The position numbers and the translations under genes are program-made. From NCBI RefSeq assembly GCF_003951315.1, contig NZ_QLJH01000031.1:1-39908 (forward strand): 39,908 bases of DNA. The letters are read 5' to 3'. Position 1 is the first letter of the stretch, and each line of letters starts with the position of its first letter. Shown piece after piece: positions 24,177 to 33,057 of the stretch. The notes beneath the pieces were generated by a model that worked only from the letters and a program-made list of their open reading frames with translations, was not told the origin of the DNA and did no database searches. The stretch is from Sphingomonas sp. S-NIH.Pt15_0812. GTDB taxonomy: Bacteria; Pseudomonadota; Alphaproteobacteria; Sphingomonadales; Sphingomonadaceae.

Positions 24177-25199
24177 TCAGGCCAGCATATCGCGGACCAT
24201 CGGGATCACCTGCCGGCCGTAACGCTCGACACAGCCCATCAGCCGGTCGTGCGACAGCGGCCCGGCGCTGTATTTCAGGTGGAAGCGCGACAGGCCCAGC
24301 GTGCGCACCGTGGCGGCGATCCTGCGCGCCACCGTCTCCGGCCCGCCGACATAGAGCGAGCCGGCGCGCACCTCCGCGTCGAAGGCGGCGCGCTGGAGCG
24401 GCGGCCAGCCGCGCGTCGATCCGATGCCGTCATGCATCCGCTTGTAATCGGGGAAGAACTCATCGGCGGCACTGGCGTCGTCGCGACCGACATAGCCGGG
24501 CGAATGGACGCCGACCGGCAGCATCGGCTGGTTCCGGTCCCGCAACGCGCGGGCATAGAGATCGACAAAGGGGCGGAAGCGCGCCGGATCGCCGCCGATG
24601 ATCGCCAGCAGCATCGGCAGCCCGTAATGCGCCGCGCGCACCACCGATTGCGGCGACCCGCCGACCCCGATCCAGGTGGCGAGCGGCGCCCTCTCGACCG
24701 GCGGGTGGATCGCCTGGTCGGTCAGCGCCGGGCGGACATGGCCGCGCCACGTCACCGGGCCGCCGCGCCGGATCGCCGCGAACAGGTCGAGCTTCTCGTT
24801 GAACAGCCGCTCATATTGGTCGAGCGGATAGCCGAACAGCGGGAAGCTTTCGGTGAAGGAGCCGCGGCCCAGGATCGCCTCCGCCCGGCCCGACGACAGC
24901 GCGTCGAGCGTCGCGAACCGCTGATAGACGCGGACCGGATCGTCGGACGACAGCACCGTGACCGCCGAGGCGAGCCGGATGCGGCCGGTGCGCGCCGCGA
25001 TCGCCGCCAGCACCGTCTCGGGCGAGGAGATGGCGAAATCGGCGCGGTGATGCTCGCCGACGCCGAACACATCGACGCCCGCCTGGTCCGCCAGCACCGC
25101 CTCCTCGACCGTGTCGCGGATCGCCTGGGCCGGGTGGACGGCAATGCCGGCTACCTCGGTCACGTCGCCGAACGTATCGAGCCCGAATTCCGTCATCAT
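24177..25199 (-). CDS. LLM-class flavin-dependent oxidoreductase
   Basis: The 340-residue protein has the luciferase-like monooxygenase TIM barrel. The segment DVFGVGEHHRADFAISSPETVLAAIAART near residues 45-73 is characteristic of the bacterial-luciferase subgroup. IRLASAVTVLSSDDPVRVYQRFATLDALSSGR and WIGVGGSPQSVVRAAHYGLPMLLAIIGG follow. Such enzymes use reduced FMN (or F420) to oxidise varied substrates; the substrate here is unknown. ATG at 25199 or 25196 are both possible. A palindrome lies 16 bases upstream and may regulate it. It probably co-transcribes with the exported methyltransferase-like gene. Confidence 0.88.
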   Translation of the reverse strand: MMTEFGLDTFGDVTEVAGIAVHPAQAIRDTVEEAVLADQAGVDVFGVGEHHRADFAISSPETVLAAIAARTGRIRLASAVTVLSSDDPVRVYQRFATLDALSSGRAEAILGRGSFTESFPLFGYPLDQYERLFNEKLDLFAAIRRGGPVTWRGHVRPALTDQAIHPPVERAPLATWIGVGGSPQSVVRAAHYGLPMLLAIIGGDPARFRPFVDLYARALRDRNQPMLPVGVHSPGYVGRDDASAADEFFPDYKRMHDGIGSTRGWPPLQRAAFDAEVRAGSLYVGGPETVARRIAATVRTLGLSRFHLKYSAGPLSHDRLMGCVERYGRQVIPMVRDMLA

Positions 25200-25214
25200 C
25201 GCTCCACGCTTGCA

Positions 25215-25226
25215 GTCACTTGTGAC
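25215..25226. promoter_or_regulatory. Palindrome GTCAC-TT-GTGAC before the LLM gene
   Basis: A perfect inverted repeat with 5-base arms begins 16 bases upstream of the LLM oxidoreductase start, where an operator would overlap the promoter. LLM oxidoreductases are often controlled by HxlR- or TetR-type regulators, but no such regulator gene is nearby. The short arms mean chance occurrence cannot be excluded. Confidence 0.35.
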
Positions 25227-25276
25227 CTATCGCGGTTTGGCGAGAAGCGAAACGTTCCTGCCGGCACCGTCCGCGT

Positions 25277-25770
25277 CTAACGATCGATCGGCGCGAAGGA
25301 AAACAGGCCGCGGCGATAGTTGAGGGTGATGCGCAGCCGCGTCGGCGCATCACCGACCCGCGCGGCGGCGGCGCGGGCATGCGGCTTCCACCAGCCGATC
25401 GTCGGGTTGCCGGCGAAGCCGACGCCGTCATGCCACAGGCTGAAGCGATGGTTCGCGTCGCGATCGTGGAGCAGGCTGATCGCATAGAGGCCGGGGCCGG
25501 GCGCGCGGATGCACAGCGTCACCGGCCCGGTCGCCGGCACCGGCCGGTCGACGCGGCGGAACGGCTTGCCGGCCGCGACCAGGGTGTCGTCGTCCGCCAG
25601 GAATCCGCGTCGTTCGCCGGATAGAGTTCCAGCCGCAACCGGCCCCGGCGGTCCTTCAACCCGTCGACCGTAACAATGAAGGCGGGGCCGTTCTCGCCGG
25701 GCGCGCAGGTCGCGTCGCGCGTGCCGAGCGCGGGGTGGACGGCGGCGAGCAGCGCCAGCGCCGCGATCAT
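25277..25770 (-). pseudogene. DUF2141-family exported protein, broken by a one-base frameshift
   Basis: The reading frame from ATG 25770 gives a signal peptide (MIAALALLAAVHPALG) and then FIVTVDGLKDRRGRLRLELYPANDAD, a good DUF2141 start. At about 25601-25604 the sense strand reads GATTCCTGG, and the frame then turns into unrelated sequence. Adding one T restores ...DADFLADDDTLVAAGK..., continuing through TLCIRAPGPGLYAISLLHDRD, HDGVGFAGNPTIGW and LNYRRGLFSFAP to a TAG at 25277, in all 164 residues. The restored protein is complete, so this is either a recent inactivation or a sequencing error. The start overlaps the membrane-protein stop (ATGA). DUF2141 proteins are exported and of unknown function. 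Confidence 0.85.
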
Positions 25771-26684
25771 CGCCGCCGCGCCGCGGCGATCAGCCCGGCG
25801 GCACCCAGCACCATGCCGACCAGCAGGTGCGCGGCCAGGATCAGCGTCGCCATCAGCGTCATCGCCTCCGCCACGCGCGCGCCCTTGCCCACCAGCAGCG
25901 CGGCGAACCCGGCGAAGACCAAGTCCTTGTTGGGTAGCAGCGGGAGGCGCGCGACCAGCAGGCGGAGCGTCGACAGCACCAGCCACCAGCGCACCGCCAC
26001 GCTCGGCAGCATCAGATGCCACATCAGCGCCGCCAGCACGGTGGTGGCGATGGTGCGGAGCAGGTGGACGCCCGAGATCATCCAGAGCGTCGGCGCGGGC
26101 AGCGTGAACAATTGCCGGCGCAGCAGCAGCAGGACGAGCGACAGGCCGATCACCAGCCCGATCGACCAGAGCAGCGTCGATCCGCTGATCCCCATGTCGA
26201 GTGATCCGACCAAGGGCGCGGCGACCAGCACCATCGCCAGCGTGGTGCCGTTGCCGACCAGCGCCGACAGGATCGTCACGTCCTTGATCGCGCCGAACGG
26301 CGCGGTGCCGGGGGCCATGTGGCGGCGCGCCCAGGCGTAGAAATAGACCTCGCCGATATAGCCGAGCAGCAGCTCGTTGCCGACCAGCTTGCGCAGCAGC
26401 GGCACGAAGCCCGACAGCGGCAGGCTCCAGAGCCGGCGGAAGATCACCCAGTCCGCGACCGGCCCGGCCATGTAATAGAGCAGGAACACCAGCCAGAAGC
26501 CGACCCCTGCGGGCAGCAGCGTCCGGAGATGGGCGAGGTCCAGCCCGCGCAACTGCCACACCACCGCGCCCAGGATCGACAGCGACACGACGGGCGCCAG
26601 GATCTTCGACCAGCGCGAGACGGGCGCCTCCGGGTCGGGCGCGGTGGCGTCCGCCATCGCCTGGTCGATCATCGTGTCGCTCAT
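25767..26684 (-). CDS. Polytopic inner-membrane protein of unknown function
   Basis: The 305-residue protein has about seven to eight hydrophobic segments from residue 28 onward, separated by basic loops (RRLW, WARRH, LLLRRQ). The overall look resembles the lysylphosphatidylglycerol-synthetase transmembrane/UPF0104 flippase-like group, but I cannot point to a defining motif. The ATG at 26684 overlaps the glycosyltransferase stop (ATGA), and its own stop overlaps the DUF2141 start, so the three were built as one unit. A role in handling a glycolipid made by the adjacent glycosyltransferase is plausible but is inference. Confidence 0.7.
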   Translation of the reverse strand: MSDTMIDQAMADATAPDPEAPVSRWSKILAPVVSLSILGAVVWQLRGLDLAHLRTLLPAGVGFWLVFLLYYMAGPVADWVIFRRLWSLPLSGFVPLLRKLVGNELLLGYIGEVYFYAWARRHMAPGTAPFGAIKDVTILSALVGNGTTLAMVLVAAPLVGSLDMGISGSTLLWSIGLVIGLSLVLLLLRRQLFTLPAPTLWMISGVHLLRTIATTVLAALMWHLMLPSVAVRWWLVLSTLRLLVARLPLLPNKDLVFAGFAALLVGKGARVAEAMTLMATLILAAHLLVGMVLGAAGLIAAARRR

Positions 26685-27874
26685 GCGACGGCTCCCCCGG
26701 TCGTCCGCGCCACCTGCGCGAAGGTCGCCCAATAGCGGTCGGCGGCGGCCTCGATCGTGAACCGCCGCGCCTGCGCCAGGCTGGCGGCATCGTCCTGGTC
26801 GCCGGGCCGGGCGGCGGCGATCGCATCGGCCAGCGCCCGGACATCGCCGACCGGCACCAGCGTGCCGAGCGCGCCGTCCCGCAACAGCGCGCTCATGCTG
26901 CGACTGCACCGCGTCGCGATGATCGCGCGACGGGCGGCGAGCGCCTCCAGCACCACCGCCGGCACGCCCTCGAAATCGGACGACAGCAGCAGCACGTCAT
27001 GCGCCGGCAGCAACTGCGCCGGATCGGGGCGATAGCCCAGGAACTCGACGCGTGCCGCGATCCCCAGCCGCTTCGCCCGCGCCTCCAGCGCGGCGCGGTC
27101 GGGGCCGTCGCCGATCAGCGCCAGCCGGTCGTCCGGCCCGCTGCCCTGCGCGAAGGCGTCGAGCATCAGCGCGATGTTCTTCTGCGCCGCCAGCCGCCCG
27201 ATCGCGACGAAGCGGCGGCCGGGCCGGGTGCGCTCCGGTTCGGGCAGCGCACGGAGCCGGTCGATCAGCTCCTCGGACAAGGCGGGATCGGGGATGACGG
27301 TGATCCGATCGGCCGACACGCCCGTCGCCTCGGCGATCTCGGCGAGCATCGGCGTCTCCATGCCGGTGAAGTGATCGATGAACCGGCCCTGGAGGCGCAG
27401 CCAGCGGCGATAGAACCAGCGCTGCCAACCGGGCGTGTCGCGGCGGTCGAGATCGTTGCTGATCTTGGCGACGATCGGCGGGCAGTCCCGGCCCAGGATC
27501 AGCTTCATCGCCACCGCCACCACCGCATAGCTGTTGCCCGCGCAGAACAGCAGATCGGGGCGCAGCGACCGGATGACGCGCGGCAGCGTCGCGATCATCC
27601 ACGGGGTTTCCCAATGCGCGATGCCGGGCCAGCGGCCGCGCGGCATCACCGCCTCCAGCCCCGCGCCCACATCCGTCGCCATCGCGCCGTCCGCGCGGCC
27701 CAGGAACAGGGGCGCCTCCCGCCCGTCCGCGCGCCAGTGGCGCACGAGCCGCAGCGCGATCCGCTCCACCCCGCCGGGCTCGTGGCTGTGCAGGAAGGTC
27801 AGGACGCGCAGCGGCGTCGGGGGGTGGGCGGGGGGCATGACGGCGCTTGATCTCATGGCATCGGACATATTCAA
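26681..27874 (-). CDS. GT4-family glycosyltransferase
   Basis: The 397-residue (from ATG 27874) GT-B retaining glycosyltransferase transfers a sugar from a nucleotide donor. The acceptor-side loop is FLHSHEPGGVERIALRL. The C-terminal donor domain shows RFVAIGRLAAQKNIALMLDAFA, LIGDGPDRAALEARAKRLGI and the E-x7-E region SSDFEGVPAVVLEALAA. Starts at 27874, 27868, 27856 or 27838 are possible; the last gives the tidiest N-terminus. It probably makes a cell-surface glycolipid or polysaccharide. A long inverted repeat begins three bases upstream of the first ATG. Confidence 0.9.
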   Translation of the reverse strand: MNMSDAMRSSAVMPPAHPPTPLRVLTFLHSHEPGGVERIALRLVRHWRADGREAPLFLGRADGAMATDVGAGLEAVMPRGRWPGIAHWETPWMIATLPRVIRSLRPDLLFCAGNSYAVVAVAMKLILGRDCPPIVAKISNDLDRRDTPGWQRWFYRRWLRLQGRFIDHFTGMETPMLAEIAEATGVSADRITVIPDPALSEELIDRLRALPEPERTRPGRRFVAIGRLAAQKNIALMLDAFAQGSGPDDRLALIGDGPDRAALEARAKRLGIAARVEFLGYRPDPAQLLPAHDVLLLSSDFEGVPAVVLEALAARRAIIATRCSRSMSALLRDGALGTLVPVGDVRALADAIAAARPGDQDDAASLAQARRFTIEAAADRYWATFAQVARTTGGAVA

Positions 27875-27876
27875 AC

Positions 27877-27953
27877 CGTCATGGCGAGCGCAGCGAAGCC
27901 ATCCAGCGTCGGATCAGGACGCTCTGGATGGCTTCGCTGCGCTCGCCATGACG
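27877..27953. repeat. Long inverted repeat (REP/BIME-type hairpin)
   Basis: Two perfectly complementary 30-base arms (27877-27906 and 27924-27953), extended inward by CGTC/GACG with a two-base bulge, enclose a small loop. The arm contains GGCGAGCGCAGCGAAGCC, a motif widely seen as a dispersed intergenic repeat in proteobacteria. The element occupies the space immediately upstream of the glycosyltransferase start. A transcript here would form a very stable hairpin. Confidence 0.8.
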
Positions 27954-27970
27954 ACATGGACACGGGTCAT

Positions 27971-28013
27971 GTCACCGTCGCCATGGCGTTGCTGTCCACG
28001 CCATGGCGGTGAC
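27971..28013. repeat. Second inverted repeat beside the long hairpin
   Basis: GTCACCG...CGCCATGGCG (27971-27988) pairs with CGCCATGGCGGTGAC (27999-28013) around a 10-base loop, with a three-base bulge in the left arm. It has a different core from the hairpin at 27877-27953, though both contain GCCATGG-type sequence. It may be a related repeat or part of the gyrB 3' region. Confidence 0.5.
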
Positions 28014-28045
28014 ACGCCGCGCTCTAGAAGATAAGACGCCGCCGC

Positions 28046-28072
28046 CCGTCCGACCCGCAGCGGGCCGGACGG
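28046..28072 (-). terminator. Candidate gyrB terminator
   Basis: CCGTCCGACCCG (28046-28057) and CGGGCCGGACGG (28061-28072) pair over 12 positions with one mismatch and a three-base loop, 21 bases beyond the gyrB stop. On the gyrB strand the T-run precedes rather than follows the stem, and the sequence after it is only mildly T-rich (GTCTTATCTTCT). Plus-strand use is also possible but no gene ends there. Confidence 0.5.
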
Positions 28073-28093
28073 AAAAAGCGTCGCCCGCCACCG

Positions 28094-30703
<2,610 letters not shown>

Positions 30704-31210
30704 TCAGCCGGGTCGGGCGAGTGCGTGCCCCGCCTGCCAGCCGTCGATCCCCGCCCAGCCGGCAAAGCCCAGCGTGCGGATGCGTCGCCAGCGCCGCTCG
30801 GTCATCCCGCCCAGCGCGATCCGCGTCGCGGCCCCACCGATCCGCGCCGCGCGCATCGGTCCCAGCGCCCTGGCCCCCGGATGCGAGCGGGTGGCGAAGA
30901 CCGGCGAGACCAGCACCAGTCGCGCGCCCGCCCGTCGACCCGCCGCCGCTTCGCGCGCGTCATGCGCGGGCCAGCTCGTCGCGCCGCGCACCCGGCCATG
31001 CAGCCCGGCCGCCCCCGGCAGCGGGGGCCGCGCCGCCAGCAGCACCAGCCGCCGCGCCCGCGCGATGCGGCGGACGCGCCGGAAGATCGCGCGGCGCTCG
31101 GCCGGCGGCGTCGCATGATGGCGGAAGATCACGCCGCTGCCCGGCGGCAGGCGGCGCAGCATCGGCCACAGCCGGTCGCCGACCCGTTCGTCGGTCATCA
31201 GCCAGCGCAT
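30704..31210 (-). CDS. ThiE/TenI-like protein (thiamine phosphate synthase fold)
   Basis: The 168-residue protein is a small TIM-barrel protein of the thiamine-phosphate-synthase superfamily. WLMTDERVGD is the first strand, GLHGR stands where ThiE has GVHLGQ, and SWPAHDAREAAAGRRAGARLVLVSPVFATRSHPGARALG matches the ThiE phosphate-binding segment. IALGGM and GWAGIDGW close the barrel. It is shorter than typical ThiE (about 210 residues) and very arginine-rich. Its substrate residues are only partly conserved, so activity is uncertain. ATG 31210 is chosen; a GTG at 31231 is possible. It is divergent from the yggS-like gene with 40 bases between starts. Confidence 0.7.
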   Translation of the reverse strand: MRWLMTDERVGDRLWPMLRRLPPGSGVIFRHHATPPAERRAIFRRVRRIARARRLVLLAARPPLPGAAGLHGRVRGATSWPAHDAREAAAGRRAGARLVLVSPVFATRSHPGARALGPMRAARIGGAATRIALGGMTERRWRRIRTLGFAGWAGIDGWQAGHALARPG

Positions 31211-31250
31211 GGGGTATCGGGACGCCACGTCCGCGCCTATAGGCCGCGCC

Positions 31251-31907
31251 ATGATCGAAGACGAGAGACTGACCGCGATCCGCGCCCGCATCGACGGCGC
31301 GGCGCGGCTCGCCGGCCACGCCCCCGACACGGTGACCCTGGTGGCGGTCAGCAAGACGCGTACGGCCGAGGAGATCGCGCCGCTGATCGCCGCCGGGCAG
31401 CGCGTCTATGGCGAGAATCGCGTGCAGGAGGCGGAGGGCAAATGGCCGGCGCTGCGCGACGCGAATCCCGGTATCGCGTTGCACCTGGTCGGGCAGTTGC
31501 AGTCGAACAAGGCGGCGGACGCGGTCGCGCTGTTCGACGCGATCCATTCGGTCGACCGGCTGTCGCTGGTGACCGCGCTGGCCCGCGCGATGGAGGGCGG
31601 GCGTCGGCCCGATTGCTTCGTGCAGGTCAATATCGGCGAGGAAGCGCAAAAGGGCGGCTGCCCGATCGGCGAACTGCCGGCGCTGCTGGCCGCGGCGCGG
31701 ACGGCGGATCTGCCGGTGAAGGGATTGATGGCGGTGCCGCCCCTTGGCGTCGATGCCGCGCCCTATTTCGCGCTGCTCGTCAAGCTGGCGCGCGACCATG
31801 GGCTGGCGGGCCTCAGCATGGGCATGTCCGACGATCTGGAGACGGCGGTGATGCTGGGCGCGACCCATGTCCGCGTCGGCACCGCGCTGTTCGGGGCACG
31901 GGCATGA
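31251..31907 (+). CDS. yggS: PLP-binding homeostasis protein (YggS/PROSC family)
   Basis: The 218-residue protein has an alanine-racemase-like barrel that binds pyridoxal phosphate and affects vitamin B6 and amino-acid balance. VTLVAVSKTRTAEEI holds the PLP lysine. YGENRVQEAEGKWPAL, LHLVGQLQSNKAADAV, VQVNIGEEAQKGG and GLSMGMSDDLETAVMLGATHVRVGTALFG are family signatures. The ATG at 31251 is the standard start. It overlaps the following HAD gene by ATGA. Confidence 0.95.
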   Translation: MIEDERLTAIRARIDGAARLAGHAPDTVTLVAVSKTRTAEEIAPLIAAGQRVYGENRVQEAEGKWPALRDANPGIALHLVGQLQSNKAADAVALFDAIHSVDRLSLVTALARAMEGGRRPDCFVQVNIGEEAQKGGCPIGELPALLAAARTADLPVKGLMAVPPLGVDAAPYFALLVKLARDHGLAGLSMGMSDDLETAVMLGATHVRVGTALFGARA

Positions 31908-32578
31908 GCCTCGCCACGCAGTTCGACGCGCTGCTGTTCGATTTCGACGGCGTGCTGCTGGAAAGCGAATCGGCGGGCAATCGCCATATCGCCACCTTCC
32001 TGACCGAGGCGGGCCATCCGACCACGCCGGCCGATTCGATGGCGCATTTCATGGGACTGGCGGGCCCCGACTTCCTGGCGGCGATCGAGCGGCATATCGG
32101 CGCGCCGATCCCCGCCGGCTTCGCCGAGGCGCGCAAGGCCGAGGATCTTCGCGCGCTGGACGAGGGGCTGGGCGAGGTGGCGGGGGCGGTCGCCTTCGTC
32201 CGGTCGCTGCCGGCCGACCTGCCCAAGGCGATCTGCTCGTCCAGCCCGGTCCACTGGATCGACACGCATCTGCGGCATCTGGGCCTGCGCGACGTGTTCG
32301 GCGATCATCTCTATTCGGGGCGCGAACATGTCGCGCGCGGCAAGCCCGCGCCGGACCTCTACCTCCATGCCGCCGCGCAACTGGGCGTCGACATCCGCCG
32401 CTGCGCGATCCTGGAGGATTCGCCGGTCGGCGCGACGGCGGCGGTGGCGAGCGGCGCCTATGTCATCGGCCTGTGCGCGGGCGAGCATTGCGCGATCGGC
32501 CATGCCGAACGCCTGCGCGCGATCGGCGTCGACGCCACCGCGCAGGATTTCACCGAAGTGGCGCGGCTGCTGGGATGA
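31904..32578 (+). CDS. HAD-superfamily hydrolase (beta-phosphoglucomutase-like)
   Basis: The 224-residue protein is a haloacid-dehalogenase phosphohydrolase. The nucleophile aspartate is in LLFDFDGVLLESE (motif I), the threonine/serine position in KAICSSSPVHW (motif II), the lysine in RGKPAPDLYL (motif III) and the acidic pair in AILEDSPVGATAAVASGA (motif IV). A helical cap follows motif I, as in subfamily IA. The substrate is likely a small sugar phosphate or phosphoglycolate. It starts inside the yggS stop and its stop overlaps the next gene, so all three are translationally coupled. Confidence 0.9.
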   Translation: MSLATQFDALLFDFDGVLLESESAGNRHIATFLTEAGHPTTPADSMAHFMGLAGPDFLAAIERHIGAPIPAGFAEARKAEDLRALDEGLGEVAGAVAFVRSLPADLPKAICSSSPVHWIDTHLRHLGLRDVFGDHLYSGREHVARGKPAPDLYLHAAAQLGVDIRRCAILEDSPVGATAAVASGAYVIGLCAGEHCAIGHAERLRAIGVDATAQDFTEVARLLG

Positions 32579-33036
32579 TCGGGGCCGACGCTCCGGCGGC
32601 GCGTGCGCTGGCGGACGTCGCTGCCGCGATGCGAGGCGCACATCACGACTGGTGGATCATCGGCAGTGCCGCGGTCATGCTGCTTGGCGGCGATACCAGG
32701 ATGGCGGACATCGATCTCCTGATCGACCCACGCGACAGTCAGGGCGTGCTTGCGCGCTTGAACGTCGCGCCCCTCCCGTCCGATTCCAACGAGCGATTCC
32801 GGTCCGGGACGTTCGCGCGCTGGACCGCGTCAACGATGCCGGTCGAGATCATGGCGGACCTGCACGTCCGGAACGACGGAGAATGGCAGCGCGTCACGCT
32901 GACGACCCGTCGATCCGTGTCGGTGGCAGGCGAGACCCTGTACGTGCCGGAGCGTGCGGAGATGGTGGCGCTGTTGCATCGCTTCGGCCGGTCGAAAGAC
33001 CTCCAGCGAGCGCGACTCCTGACGATCGAGCCGTAG
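32575..33036 (+). CDS. Nucleotidyltransferase-fold protein
   Basis: The 153-residue protein has the Pol-beta nucleotidyltransferase signature near the N-terminus: WWIIGSAAVMLLGGDTRMADIDLLID, that is G-S followed by D-x-D. The rest does not match a named enzyme. Similar small proteins include antitoxin-side or toxin-side members of MNT/AbiEii-type systems, but no HEPN, AbiEi or other partner gene is adjacent. The ATG at 32575 overlaps the HAD stop (ATGA), so it is co-translated with that hydrolase. It converges on the hybrid kinase gene with a 21-base gap holding a short hairpin GGACG-TTA-CGTCC (33036-33048). Confidence 0.72.
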   Translation: MIGADAPAARALADVAAAMRGAHHDWWIIGSAAVMLLGGDTRMADIDLLIDPRDSQGVLARLNVAPLPSDSNERFRSGTFARWTASTMPVEIMADLHVRNDGEWQRVTLTTRRSVSVAGETLYVPERAEMVALLHRFGRSKDLQRARLLTIEP

Positions 33037-33057
33037 GACGTTACGTCCCAGCGACGC

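Noticed and set aside
33036..33048. Short hairpin GGACG-TTA-CGTCC between convergent genes
   Set aside because: A five-base stem overlapping a stop codon is too weak to list as a terminator by itself.
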